In this document: positions 36,468 to 45,454 of the stretch, one piece after another
Layout: each line of letters starts with the position of its first letter
Position numbering within the stretch: position 1 is the stretch's first letter
Source of the DNA: Nocardia rhamnosiphila NBRC 108938
Lineage (GTDB): Bacteria; Actinomycetota; Actinomycetes; Mycobacteriales; Mycobacteriaceae
Assembly (NCBI RefSeq): GCF_000720425.1
Contig: NZ_JOAJ01000005.1
Location: forward strand, 62,001-126,000
Direction: 5' to 3'
Length of the DNA: 64,000 nt
Made by a program: the position numbers and the translations under genes
The notes under the pieces: model-generated
Databases searched by the model: none
The model's input: the letters and a program-made list of their open reading frames with translations, nothing else
What the model was told of the DNA's origin: nothing

Positions 36468-37739
36468 GTGCGAGTACTCGTCATCGGTTCCGGAGCCCGT
36501 GAACACGCCCTCGTCCTTGCGCTGCGCCGTGATCCGGCGGTGAGCGCGATCGTCGTCGCGCCGGGTAACGCCGGTATCGCCCAGCATGCGCAGGTGCGGC
36601 CGGTGGACCCGAGTTCCGGGGAATCGGTGGCCGCGCTGGCCCGGGAGGTGGCCGCGGATCTGGCGGTGATCGGCCCGGAGGTGCCGCTGGTCCTGGGCGT
36701 GGCCGACGCGGTGCGCGCGGCCGGGATCGCCTGTTTCGGTCCGTCGGCCGCGGCGGCCCGGATCGAGGGATCGAAGGCGTTCGCCAAGGATGTGATGGCC
36801 GCGGCCGGAGTGCGTACCGCGCACAGCGAGGTGGTGGACTCGCCCGCCGAATTGGATGCGGCGCTGGACCGTTTCGGCCCCACCTGGGTGGTCAAGGACG
36901 ATGGGCTCGCGGCGGGTAAGGGTGTGGTGGTCACACCCGACCGGTTGGTGGCCCGCGGACATGCCGCCGAACTACTCGAGCAGGGGCATCCGGTGCTGCT
37001 GGAATCTTTTCTGGACGGCCCGGAGGTTTCGCTGTTCTGCCTGGTCGACGGGGAGACGGTGGTGCCGCTGCTGCCCGCGCAGGATCACAAGCGGGTGGGT
37101 GACGGCGATACCGGGCCCAATACCGGTGGAATGGGCGCCTACACGCCGCTGCCGTGGCTGCCCGACGGGACGGTCGAGCAGATCGTCGACGAGGTGGTGG
37201 CTCCGGTGGCCGCCGAATTGGTCCGGCGCGGAGTCGCTTTCAGCGGCCTGCTGTACGCGGGGCTGGCGATGGGCACGGCCGGGCCCGCGGTGGTCGAGTT
37301 CAACTGCCGGTTCGGTGATCCGGAGACCCAGGCGGTGCTCGCCCTGCTGGACAGCCCGCTCGGCGAACTGCTGTACGCCACCGCGACCGGCACGCTGGCC
37401 GAGATGTCCGCGCCGCGCTGGCGCGACGGCGCCGCGATCACCGTCGTGCTGGCCGCGGAGAACTATCCCGCCCGGCCGCGGTCCGGCGATGTGATCAGCG
37501 GTGCCGGGGACGCGGCGACCGACGACGCGGCGACGGTGCTGCACGCCGGGACGGCGCAGCGTGCGGACGGTGCGCTGGTCTCCGCGGGTGGGCGCGTGCT
37601 CAGTATCGTCGGCACCGGAGTCGATCTGGCGGCGGCGCGCGAGGCCGCCTACGACCGTTTGGCCGGTATCAAACTGACCGGGAGCCACTACCGCTCCGAT
37701 ATCGGACTGGCCGCTCTCGAGGACCGTATCTCTCTCTGA
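36468..37739 (+). CDS. purD: Phosphoribosylamine-glycine ligase (PurD, GARS)
   Basis: A 423-residue ATP-grasp enzyme that makes GAR from phosphoribosylamine, glycine and ATP, step two of purine synthesis. The N-terminal domain has [15 protein letters not shown], and [21 protein letters not shown] leads to the ATP-grasp domain. LAAGKGVVV, the signature [15 protein letters not shown] and [13 protein letters not shown] follow. Full length. GTG 36468 has no leader; see the -10 element. Other pur genes of the pathway lie further along the window as separate units. Confidence 0.95.
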   Translation: MRVLVIGSGAREHALVLALRRDPAVSAIVVAPGNAGIAQHAQVRPVDPSSGESVAALAREVAADLAVIGPEVPLVLGVADAVRAAGIACFGPSAAAARIEGSKAFAKDVMAAAGVRTAHSEVVDSPAELDAALDRFGPTWVVKDDGLAAGKGVVVTPDRLVARGHAAELLEQGHPVLLESFLDGPEVSLFCLVDGETVVPLLPAQDHKRVGDGDTGPNTGGMGAYTPLPWLPDGTVEQIVDEVVAPVAAELVRRGVAFSGLLYAGLAMGTAGPAVVEFNCRFGDPETQAVLALLDSPLGELLYATATGTLAEMSAPRWRDGAAITVVLAAENYPARPRSGDVISGAGDAATDDAATVLHAGTAQRADGALVSAGGRVLSIVGTGVDLAAAREAAYDRLAGIKLTGSHYRSDIGLAALEDRISL

Positions 37740-37808
37740 GACCAGGTGGTGCGGGCGGCGCTGCGGCGTGCGCTCGCCCGCACCGGGGCCGGCCTTCCGG
37801 CCGACCGG

Positions 37809-38339
37809 TCAGTAGGCTCCGAAGACGTTGTCGATGGAGCCGTAGCGGTGGGCGGCGTAGTTGCAGGCCGCGGCGATATTGGCGACCGGGTCGTAGATAT
37901 CCCACGAGGTGCCGTCCACATGGTAGGCGGCGAAGGTGGGATCGATGACCTGCATGAGCCCCTTCGAGGGGGTGCCCGCCGCGGCATTGGAGTCCGACAG
38001 GTTGATCGCCTGGGGGTTACCGCTGGACTCGCGCATGGCATTGCGGTGGATACCGTCGTAGCTGGCCGGGATGCCGTGCTGGCCGAGGACGTGCAGTGCG
38101 TTACGGATCCAGCCGTCCAGGTTGTTGGAGTAGGACACCGGTTGGATGGTCTCCGGTAGTGAATGCTGCTGCGCCTGCGGCAGCTGCTGCTGCCATTGGT
38201 GGAGCTGCTGCCGAGCCTGCTGGGCGGGGGCCTGCAGTACGGCGGGCACACCGGTGATGGATGCGTCGGCGTGCGCCTGGGTCGGGACCACGACGGCAGC
38301 GGCGACGGCGACGAGCGGTAACAGGTTTCGTAAACGCAT
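37809..38339 (-). CDS. Secreted lytic transglycosylase (SLT domain)
   Basis: A 176-residue exported protein: signal peptide to about residue 25 (MRLRNLLPLVAVAAAVVVP, cut near AHA-DA). A Gln-rich spacer (about 38-60) precedes a transglycosylase SLT-like domain with the catalytic Glu104 in RESSGNPQAIN and the GLMQVIDPTF motif. It should cleave the glycan strand of peptidoglycan. Similar small SLT proteins act with Rpf-type resuscitation or cell separation in actinobacteria. A 388-bp non-coding region lies upstream, long enough for a structured leader. Confidence 0.85.
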   Translation of the reverse strand: MRLRNLLPLVAVAAAVVVPTQAHADASITGVPAVLQAPAQQARQQLHQWQQQLPQAQQHSLPETIQPVSYSNNLDGWIRNALHVLGQHGIPASYDGIHRNAMRESSGNPQAINLSDSNAAAGTPSKGLMQVIDPTFAAYHVDGTSWDIYDPVANIAAACNYAAHRYGSIDNVFGAY

Positions 38340-38727
38340 GGGAACGGCTCTCCGACAGCGCGCAGGTTTCCGCCGCCGGTGTCATGGCCGTCGGCGCAGT
38401 CGTTGCGCTGCTTCTCGAATACTTGTGATGGGAAATGGGAGATTCAGTTGTCCGCGCCGATGGCACACTGCACCCGCCGGGGCGACCGGTCGCTCGGAAT
38501 GTTCAGAAGAACTCGATAACCGTGCGACAAACGAACTTGCGATTCGTTATCTGGCAAATCACAGATTGGTTGCGATAGGTTAACGGAAGTTGAACTCAAA
38601 CATAACTGTTGGTTTTATTCTCCTGAGAGAACTCGATGTACCAGGACTTACATCCGTGTAAGTCGCGCCGGCTGTCGTTATCCGGTGATCGTCTTTTCGA
38701 GTTCTGCGAATTTGCCCAGTCGGTCGC
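38340..38727. promoter_or_regulatory. Long, relatively AT-rich non-coding region before the SLT gene
   Basis: No gene is seen in 388 bp. The part at about 38480-38720 is clearly richer in A/T than the surrounding DNA. It holds the SLT promoter (reverse strand) and the end of the M23 transcript. I compared it with the c-di-AMP (ydaO) riboswitch, often found before cell-wall hydrolases, and could not find the conserved blocks. Confidence 0.45.
38645..38664. terminator. Inverted repeat after the M23 gene
   Basis: GACTTACA and TGTAAGTC enclose TCCG, 64 bp past the M23 stop on the reverse strand. Either a weak terminator or a protein-binding palindrome. Confidence 0.45.
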
Positions 38728-40146
38728 TCAGTTGTATGAGAGCCCGTGCAGTGCGAGCCAGCGCTGCGGATCGACGTGCTGACCGTCCAAGATGATCTCG
38801 AAATGCAGATGCGGTCCGGTGGAATCACCGCGGTTGCCCATTCGCGCGATCTGCATACCGGCCGGAACCCGTTCCCCGACCGAGACGAAGAAGTCGTACA
38901 TATGGCCGTAGACCGAGATCGCGCCGTCGTCGTGCCGGATCCGCACCCACAGGCCGAAACCGGCGGCGGGACCGGCATCGATCACGGTGCCGCTCGCGAC
39001 GGCGTAGATCGGGGTGCCGATCGGGCCGGCGATATCGATACCACGATGGAAAGTGCCCCACCGGCTGCCGAAACCGGAGGTGAAGGTGCCCGGCGCGGGC
39101 AGGACGTAACCACCGGCGCCGGGCGGCACGGCGCCGGGCGGGATCAGCCCGCCCTCGAGGCCACCCGGCGCGGGCGCGGTGTTTATCCAGGGCTGCTCCC
39201 GGCCGGCGACCGCGGCCGCGGCTTCGGCCTTGGCACGTTCCAGCGTGGCCCGGGCGGCCGCGGCCACCACCGCCTGTTCACGCAGGCGTTCCCCGTTGTC
39301 GATGGCATCGAGATAGCGGCGCACCGACGGCACCGCCGCGGACAGTCGCAATGGATGGGCGAGAGCCACGCGATAGGCGATTCCCGGAACCGGGCTCCGG
39401 TCGGTGACCGCGATACCCGCGGATCCGTCGCCTGCCGCCAAGAGCAGGGCGAGCAGCAGTACACCGATGAGTACGCGGTGGCGGCGGGCCGCGGCGGCGA
39501 TCTCATCGGCGGACGGCCTGCGCGCCACCAGGTCGGCGAGTTCGGCCCGGGTGGGACGGCGGGACCAGAGATCCATCGCGGACTGCCGCAGCCACCGGCG
39601 GGCCGCGACCAACCGGGGCCCCGGCGTCCGGGCCTGCGCGGCGGCACGCTCCCGCCAGCCGGGGGCGATGACGAGACCGCCGCCGGTCGCGGCCGCACGG
39701 TCCAGGGAGACGGACCGCTCCTCGGCGGCGGTTGCCGTCTCGTCGGTGGTGCCGAGCGCGGCCGTGCCGGTGCCGAGTGCGAGGTCGGGATCTGTGGTTT
39801 CCGGTGGGCTGTCACCGCCGCGACTCGGATCCGTGGTTCCCGGCGCGTCGCCGCGTCCTGGATCCACGGTCTCCGGCTCGGTGTCGACCGCGCCGGGGTC
39901 GCGCTCAATGGATTCCCGCTTCGAGTCGTGCCGGGCCTGCGGTCTCCGGCCGGAGTGGGGGCCGGACTCGCGGCCGGCAGACTCGGGCGACGCGCCCGGG
40001 CGCGTTTCCCGGCCGGCCGCTTCGAAAAGCGGGTTCATGGCGCGGTGTAAGCATCGGCGCAGGGCCCCGGTCCCGCGACCGGACGCGGTGGAGTCGGGGT
40101 CCTGTGTTGGCGGGCCGTCGGCCCGCCGGCCGGCCTTGTCGAGCAT
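38728..40146 (-). CDS. M23 (LytM-type) peptidase with membrane anchor
   Basis: A 472-residue protein. A long disordered N-terminus (about 1-150, rich in Asp, Pro, Thr) precedes a predicted single membrane segment (about 222-240, HRVLIGVLLLALLLAAGDG). An Ala/Glu helical stretch with coiled-coil character follows (about 285-320). The C-terminal M23 domain has HRGIDIAGPIGTPIYAV (His and Asp zinc ligands) and HLHFEI. It should cut peptidoglycan cross-bridges or, if degenerate, activate other hydrolases; the zinc ligands look intact. ATG 40146 is chosen; Met36 of this frame is an alternative. It is divergent from the aminotransferase, 54 bp apart. Confidence 0.82.
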   Translation of the reverse strand: MLDKAGRRADGPPTQDPDSTASGRGTGALRRCLHRAMNPLFEAAGRETRPGASPESAGRESGPHSGRRPQARHDSKRESIERDPGAVDTEPETVDPGRGDAPGTTDPSRGGDSPPETTDPDLALGTGTAALGTTDETATAAEERSVSLDRAAATGGGLVIAPGWRERAAAQARTPGPRLVAARRWLRQSAMDLWSRRPTRAELADLVARRPSADEIAAAARRHRVLIGVLLLALLLAAGDGSAGIAVTDRSPVPGIAYRVALAHPLRLSAAVPSVRRYLDAIDNGERLREQAVVAAAARATLERAKAEAAAAVAGREQPWINTAPAPGGLEGGLIPPGAVPPGAGGYVLPAPGTFTSGFGSRWGTFHRGIDIAGPIGTPIYAVASGTVIDAGPAAGFGLWVRIRHDDGAISVYGHMYDFFVSVGERVPAGMQIARMGNRGDSTGPHLHFEIILDGQHVDPQRWLALHGLSYN

Positions 40147-40200
40147 CAGAGCAGACCATAGCTGTCGAACCGCTCGAAGCGGTGTTCTACCGTCGGTCGG

Positions 40201-41385
40201 GTGTCCACTGAATCTCGGCGCTCGACCATCCCACCTTTCTACGTGATGGATGTCTGGAAAGCCGCCGCCGAACGCGCCCGAACGCACGGCGACGTACTGA
40301 GTCTCGCGGCCGGGCAGCCCTCGACACCGGCACCGGCTCCGGTGCTACGTGCCACGAAGACCGCCATCGATGCCGAATTGTTCGGTTACACGGAAACTTT
40401 CGGAATTCTGCCGCTACGCCAGGCGATCGCCGGGCACCATCACCGGACCTACGGTTATCCGGTGGATGCCGACGACGTCGTGGTCACCACCGGTTCCTCC
40501 GGCGCGTTCACCCTCATCTTCCTGGCGGCGTTCGATCCCGGTGACACCGTGGTGGTCGCGCGCCCCGGCTACCCGGCCTACCGCAATACGCTGGCCGCGC
40601 TCGGTTGCCGGGTGGTCGAACTGGACTGTCGCGCCGAGACCAGGTTCCAGCCGACCGTCGCCATGCTCGAAGAACTTCCGGAACCGCCGCGGGGCCTGAT
40701 CGTGGCCAGTCCCGCCAATCCGACCGGCACCATGATCGATCCGGACGAACTCGCGGCGCTGGCCCGCTGGTGCGATACGCACGGCACGCTGCTGATCTCC
40801 GACGAGATCTATCACGGCATCACCTACGGCGGTGAGCGCACCGCCTCGGCCTGGGAGACCTCTCGCGCGGGAGTGGTCATCGGCTCGGTGTCGAAATATT
40901 TCTCGATGACCGGCTGGCGGCTGGGCTGGATGCTGGCGCCGCCGGCACTGCGCCCGGCGCTACAGCGGCTGGCATCCAATATGACCGTCTGCCCGCCCGC
41001 GATCTCGCAGTACGCGGCAGTGCACGCGTTCGGTGACGAAGCGCGGACCGAACTCGACGCCCATGTGCACCGATATGCGATCAACCGCGCCATCCTTTTG
41101 GAAGGGCTGGCCGGGCTCGGTATCACCGACCTCGCGCCCGCCGACGGCGCGTTCTACGCCTACGCCGATATCGGCCATCTCACCGACGATTCCATGGCGT
41201 GGTGCGCGGATGTACTGGCCGACACGGGGGTGGCGCTGGCGCCGGGCCTGGATTTCGACACAGTCAACGGGCATCGCACCATCCGCCTCTCCTTCGCCGG
41301 ATCGACAGCGGAGATCGAAGCGGCGCTCACCCGGCTCCGGGAATACTTGCGGCAGAGCACAGGTCGGCACCGTGCACGGCAATGA
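40201..41385 (+). CDS. PLP-dependent aminotransferase, class I/II (fold type I)
   Basis: A 394-residue aminotransferase. The PLP lysine lies in SVSKYFSMTGWRLGW, the phosphate-binding Asn/Asp/Tyr blocks in SPANPTGTMIDPDEL and LISDEIYHGITYGG, and the C-terminal Arg in RTIRLSFAGS. It fits the AspB/AlaC-like group; the amino donor cannot be told. GTG 40201 is used, giving STESRRSTIPPFYVMDVW. It is divergent from the M23 gene and followed by a TetR gene, without overlap. Confidence 0.85.
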   Translation: MSTESRRSTIPPFYVMDVWKAAAERARTHGDVLSLAAGQPSTPAPAPVLRATKTAIDAELFGYTETFGILPLRQAIAGHHHRTYGYPVDADDVVVTTGSSGAFTLIFLAAFDPGDTVVVARPGYPAYRNTLAALGCRVVELDCRAETRFQPTVAMLEELPEPPRGLIVASPANPTGTMIDPDELAALARWCDTHGTLLISDEIYHGITYGGERTASAWETSRAGVVIGSVSKYFSMTGWRLGWMLAPPALRPALQRLASNMTVCPPAISQYAAVHAFGDEARTELDAHVHRYAINRAILLEGLAGLGITDLAPADGAFYAYADIGHLTDDSMAWCADVLADTGVALAPGLDFDTVNGHRTIRLSFAGSTAEIEAALTRLREYLRQSTGRHRARQ

Positions 41386-41497
41386 TTTTCCACAGTACGA
41401 CAACATCACCGCGTGGATGCGGTAGAAACATCGATGGTTCTTTCCCCTTTCCCTCATTTCGCACGGATGTATTGATGACGACTGGCACGATGGCACG

Positions 41498-42136
41498 GTG
41501 ATAACCGCGACGACTCCGAAGGGTGAACGGCGTCGCCAGGCGCTGGTGGCTGCCGCTGCCGAGTTACTGCTCGAAGGCGGTTTCGACGCGGTGCGGCATC
41601 GCTCGGTCGCGACCCGCGCCGAACTGCCGCTGGCCTCCACGACCTATTACTTCGAATCGCTCGAGGATCTGATCGCGCGGGCGGTCGAGTTCAGCGGTAA
41701 TGCCGAACTCGAGGCCATGCGGCGGCGGATCGGCGAGGTGACCCACCGCCGCCGCGGTGCGGAGGCGACCGTCGATCTGGTGCTCGACCTGCTGATCGGC
41801 CCCGACGGCGTGGACGAGGGCGCGCGCGGGCGGTTGATCGCCCGCTACGAACGCACCGTCGCCTCGGCCCGGCACCCCGAGTTACGCGAGGTCCAGCTCC
41901 GACTACGCGGGCAGCTGGACGAGCTGCTCTCCGATGTGCTGCGCCGATCCGACCGAATGGTGCGGCCCGAACAACTGCGCAGGCTGGTCGCGGTGGTCGA
42001 CGGCGCGGTGGTCGCCGCCCTCAGCGAATCCGACCCGCAACCCCGCCGGCCGGCCCGCGGCGCGCTGCTGGAGGTCATCGATATCGTCGCTCCGGCGACG
42101 CACCAGCCGATCGACCGCTACCGGTCATTAGACTGA
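41498..42136 (+). CDS. TetR-family transcriptional regulator
   Basis: A 212-residue TetR regulator. The helix-turn-helix is in the first 60 residues (AAAELLLEGGFDAVRHRSVATRAELPLASTTYYFESLEDLI in parts). The remainder is a variable ligand-binding helical domain with RYERTVASARHPELREVQLRLRGQL. A TetR gene also precedes purB in M. tuberculosis (Rv0775/Rv0777), so the linkage may be conserved. The GTG at 41498 starts after a short ATG-led frame that ends in TGA. Only 6 bp separate it from purB, so the two are one transcript. Confidence 0.85.
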   Translation: MITATTPKGERRRQALVAAAAELLLEGGFDAVRHRSVATRAELPLASTTYYFESLEDLIARAVEFSGNAELEAMRRRIGEVTHRRRGAEATVDLVLDLLIGPDGVDEGARGRLIARYERTVASARHPELREVQLRLRGQLDELLSDVLRRSDRMVRPEQLRRLVAVVDGAVVAALSESDPQPRRPARGALLEVIDIVAPATHQPIDRYRSLD

Positions 42137-42142
42137 CCGGAC

Positions 42143-43570
42143 GTGACCTCAGACCTGATCCCCAACGTCCTCGCCACCCGCTACGCCAGCCCGCAGCTGG
42201 TACATCTGTGGTCTCCCGAGCAGAAGATCGTGCTCGAGCGGCGGCTGTGGCTGGAGGTGCTGCGCGCCCAGGCCGAACTCGGTATCGACGTCCCGCCCGG
42301 GGTGGTCGAGGACTACGAGCGCGTCGTCGAACAGGTCGACCTGGCCGCCATCGCCGAACGGGAACGGGTGACCCGCCACGACGTGAAGGCCCGGATCGAG
42401 GAGTTCAACGCCCTCGCCGGGCACGAGCATGTGCACAAGGGGATGACCAGCCGCGATCTCACCGAGAACGTGGAACAGTTGCAGATCCGGCTGTCGCTGG
42501 AACATATCCACTCCCACGGTGTCGCGGTGGCCGCCCGGCTGGCCGAACGGGCCGCCGAATATCAGACGCTGGTCATGGCCGGGCGCTCGCACAATGTCGC
42601 CGCGCAGGCCACCACGCTGGGCAAACGTTTCGCCTCGGCCGCCGACGAACTGCTCATCGGGCTCACCCGGCTGCGTGAACTCGTCGACCGCTATCCGCTG
42701 CGCGGGATCAAGGGCCCGATGGGCACCGCGCAGGACATGCTGGATCTGCTCGGTGGGGACGCCGCGAAACTGACCGCACTCGAACAGCAGGTCTCCCGGC
42801 ACCTGGGCTTCACCAGCGTGCTGACCAGCGTCGGGCAGGTCTACCCGCGTTCCCTGGACCACGATGTGCTGTCCGCGCTGGTGCAGATCGGTGCCGCGCA
42901 GTCCTCGCTGGCCCACACCATCCGGCTGATGGCCGGCCACGAACTGGTGACCGAGGGTTTCCAGCCGGGGCAGGTCGGTAGCTCGGCCATGCCGCACAAG
43001 ATGAACACCCGCTCATGTGAACGGGTCAACGGCCTGCAGGTGGTGCTGCGCGGATACGGCTCGATGGCCGCCGAACTGGCCGGCGCGCAGTGGAACGAAG
43101 GCGATGTCTTCTGCTCGGTGGTGCGCCGGGTGGCGCTGCCGGACGCCTTCTTCGCGATCGACGGCATGATGGAGACCTTCCTGACCGTGCTGGCCGAATT
43201 CGGCGCCTACCCGGCGGTGATCGCCCGCGAGCTGGACCGCTACCTCCCGTTCCTCGCCACCACGCGCATCCTCATGGCCGCGGTCCGGGCGGGGGTCGGC
43301 CGGGAAGCCGCGCACGAAGTGATCAAGGAGCATTCGGTGGCGGTCGCGCTGGCGATGCGGGAGCAGGGCCGCGAACCCGACCTGCTGGACCGGCTGGCCG
43401 CCGACGACCGGTTGCCGTTGGACCGGGCCGCCCTGGATGCCGCGCTGGCGGAGAAGTCGGCGTTCATCGGAGCGGCCGACGCACAGGTCGCGGAGGTGGT
43501 GGCGCAGGTGGGCAAGCTGGCCTCGGCCTACCCGGAAGCTGCTCGGTATACCCCGTCGCCGATCCTCTGA
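42143..43570 (+). CDS. purB: Adenylosuccinate lyase (PurB)
   Basis: A 475-residue fumarase/aspartase-superfamily enzyme that splits SAICAR to AICAR and adenylosuccinate to AMP. The superfamily signature SSAMPHKMNTRSCERV carries the catalytic Ser loop, HVHKGMTSRDLTENVEQLQIR the His region and RSHNVAAQATTLGKRFA the second His region. Full length for the actinobacterial type. GTG 42143 follows the TetR stop by 6 bp. Confidence 0.94.
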   Translation: MTSDLIPNVLATRYASPQLVHLWSPEQKIVLERRLWLEVLRAQAELGIDVPPGVVEDYERVVEQVDLAAIAERERVTRHDVKARIEEFNALAGHEHVHKGMTSRDLTENVEQLQIRLSLEHIHSHGVAVAARLAERAAEYQTLVMAGRSHNVAAQATTLGKRFASAADELLIGLTRLRELVDRYPLRGIKGPMGTAQDMLDLLGGDAAKLTALEQQVSRHLGFTSVLTSVGQVYPRSLDHDVLSALVQIGAAQSSLAHTIRLMAGHELVTEGFQPGQVGSSAMPHKMNTRSCERVNGLQVVLRGYGSMAAELAGAQWNEGDVFCSVVRRVALPDAFFAIDGMMETFLTVLAEFGAYPAVIARELDRYLPFLATTRILMAAVRAGVGREAAHEVIKEHSVAVALAMREQGREPDLLDRLAADDRLPLDRAALDAALAEKSAFIGAADAQVAEVVAQVGKLASAYPEAARYTPSPIL

Positions 43571-43652
43571 GTTCTGGTGCCGGGGCCTCGACGTGGCGGG
43601 CGGCTGCCCGTGGTCGGGGGCGTGGGTATGCCGCGATGCGGGGGTGCCTTCA

Positions 43653-43823
43653 CGAATAGCGGCACCCTCTCGGTGCCGAGTCTTACGAGGCCCTGAAAGG
43701 GTCGAGGCCCGTCCCGTCGTTCACGCCTCGAAGTGCATGCGCGAAGCGCGAGTCTCGAGGACTGAACGGCGGGACCGAGGGGGCCTCGACCCCGCGCGCC
43801 GAAGGCGCGCCAATATACACAGC
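43653..43823. repeat. Dispersed structured repeat, copy B
   Basis: Aligns with copy A (32964-33140). Long blocks are identical (AAAGGGTCGAGGCCCGTCCC is shared). Where they differ, both sides of a stem often change together: tail hairpin GCGCGCC/GGCGCGC here against GCGGCGCC/GGCGCCGC in A; mid stem CCTCGA/TCGAGG here against GCCCGA/TCGGGC in A. It ends CAATATACACAGC, directly before the ATG of the HIT gene, so that gene's ribosome site and promoter may lie inside the repeat. Confidence 0.8.
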
Positions 43824-44252
43824 ATGGATCCTTATTCGATCTTTTCCGACATTGTGGCCGGGCGGGCGCCGGCGAGCCGGGTGTACGAGGACGACGATGT
43901 GCTCGCGTTCCTGGATATCCGGCCGATGACGCCGGGGCATCTGCTGGTGGTGCCGAAGAAACCGGCGCGGGATCTCGCCGAGCTGGACCCGGTGCTCGGC
44001 GGGAAATTGTTCCAGGTGGGGCAGCTGCTGGCGGCGGCGTTGCGGGACAGTGAGGTGGCCTGCGACGGGGTGAATTTCTTCCTGGCCGACGGTGTGACCG
44101 CGGGGCAGGAGGTGTTCCACGTCCATCTGCACGTGATTCCCCGTACCCCGGGGGACGGATTCGGTCTGCGGGGGCGGCCGCGGACGCCGCCGCGGGCGGA
44201 TCTGGACTATCTGGCCGGTTCCATCCGGGGCGCGCTGCAGCGGGGACGGTGA
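43824..44252 (+). CDS. HIT-family protein, second copy
   Basis: A 142-residue histidine-triad protein. The active-site motif is HVHLHVIP, preceded by MTPGHLLVVPKKPARDL and followed by an Arg/Pro-rich tail (GRPRTPPRADLDYL). It is not a close copy of the HIT protein at 35440. The tail and DGVTAGQEVFHVHLHVIPR fit the HINT/GalT-like dinucleotide hydrolase group. ATG 43824 abuts repeat copy B, with no Shine-Dalgarno sequence other than repeat DNA, so translation may start on a leaderless or repeat-derived mRNA. Confidence 0.85.
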   Translation: MDPYSIFSDIVAGRAPASRVYEDDDVLAFLDIRPMTPGHLLVVPKKPARDLAELDPVLGGKLFQVGQLLAAALRDSEVACDGVNFFLADGVTAGQEVFHVHLHVIPRTPGDGFGLRGRPRTPPRADLDYLAGSIRGALQRGR

Positions 44253-44424
44253 GTTTCCCACTCGGAGAGTGATTCCGCGGATCGTACCGATATGGACACG
44301 TAAGATCGTTTGTCGTCTACAGTCGGCATGTTTGCTGTGAATATGCCGACAGTGCGCTATCGCCGAGCGAGATGGTGAGCATGGGCATGAGCTAGTTTCC
44401 GGGGTGGGCTAGGGAGGTGCGATC

Positions 44425-45384
44425 GTGCGTTGTTTTCGGATAGCTGTACTGATGCTGGGGGTGATCGGTTTGGCTGCCGGGCTCCCTGTGCTCCGACCCA
44501 CTCCGGCCGCCGCGGCCGAAATCGTCCGGATCGATGAACTCGGACCGACCCGTTCGGCGGTCTTCGTCTCGTCGCCCGCCATGAACCAGGTCGTGCAGGT
44601 GCAGGTGCTGCATCCGGCCGGGGGCGGCAGCCGGCCCACCTACTACCTGCTGGACGGGCTCGATCCGGGCGTCGGCCAGAGCACTTGGACCAATGCCACC
44701 GAGGCCGAGCGTTTCTTCCTCGGTAAGAACGTCAATGTCGTTCTCCCGGTCGGTGGTAAGGCCAGCTATTTCACCGACTGGCAGCGCGACGATCCCTCGC
44801 TGGGCCGCTATCGGTGGGAGACGTTCCTCACCCGGGAACTGCCGCCGATCATCGACAGCAATTTCGCCGGTGACGGGCAGAACGCGATCGGTGGCCTGTC
44901 CATGGGCGGGCACGCCGCCTATATTCTCGCCGCCCGGCATCCGCAGCTCTATACCGCGGTCGCCGGGTACAGCGCCTGCCCGGATACCGCGATGGCCGCC
45001 GGCGCGGTGCAGTTCTCCATCGTGACCAGGGGCGGCAACCCGGACAATATGTGGGGTCCGGCCGGCGGCCCGGACTGGGCGGCCCATGATCCGGCGCTCA
45101 TGCTGGACCGGTTGCGTGGTAAAACGCTGTTCCTGTCGACCGGTACGGGCTTGCCCGGCCCGCACGAACTGGAGTTGAAACCGCAGCTGCCGGAGAACAT
45201 CGTGCTCGGCGGGCCGATCGAATTCGCGGTCGATGCCTGTGTGATCTCGTTCGAGCACAAGGCGCGGGCGGCCGGGCTGCCGCTGCGGGTCTACTACAGC
45301 CCGGTCGGCACGCATTCGTGGTCGTACTGGAACGACCATCTGAAGGCGTCCTGGCCGACCATCGGTCCCGCGATCGGCGCCTGA
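44425..45384 (+). CDS. Secreted esterase of the antigen 85/esterase D family
   Basis: A 319-residue exported alpha/beta hydrolase. Signal peptide to about residue 31 (ending PTPAAAAE), then a mycolyltransferase-like fold with YYLLDGLDPGVGQSTWTN, the nucleophile elbow GGLSMGG and the catalytic His in VGTHSWSYW. The antigen 85 family moves mycolates onto trehalose or arabinogalactan; smaller relatives are plain esterases. Two Cys residues (CPDTAM, CVISFEH) could form a disulfide. A similar exported esterase (Rv0774c) lies near purB in M. tuberculosis. GTG 44425 has GGGAGGTG upstream. Confidence 0.82.
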   Translation: MRCFRIAVLMLGVIGLAAGLPVLRPTPAAAAEIVRIDELGPTRSAVFVSSPAMNQVVQVQVLHPAGGGSRPTYYLLDGLDPGVGQSTWTNATEAERFFLGKNVNVVLPVGGKASYFTDWQRDDPSLGRYRWETFLTRELPPIIDSNFAGDGQNAIGGLSMGGHAAYILAARHPQLYTAVAGYSACPDTAMAAGAVQFSIVTRGGNPDNMWGPAGGPDWAAHDPALMLDRLRGKTLFLSTGTGLPGPHELELKPQLPENIVLGGPIEFAVDACVISFEHKARAAGLPLRVYYSPVGTHSWSYWNDHLKASWPTIGPAIGA

Positions 45385-45454
45385 TCCTTTCGGCCGCCAC
45401 CCGCCGGATGCGGTCTCCGCCGGCGGCTGCGGGCGGGCCGCTACGGTGGTGGCC

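Noticed and set aside
38340..38727. c-di-AMP (ydaO) riboswitch before the SLT gene
   Set aside because: The conserved core blocks could not be found on the reverse strand.
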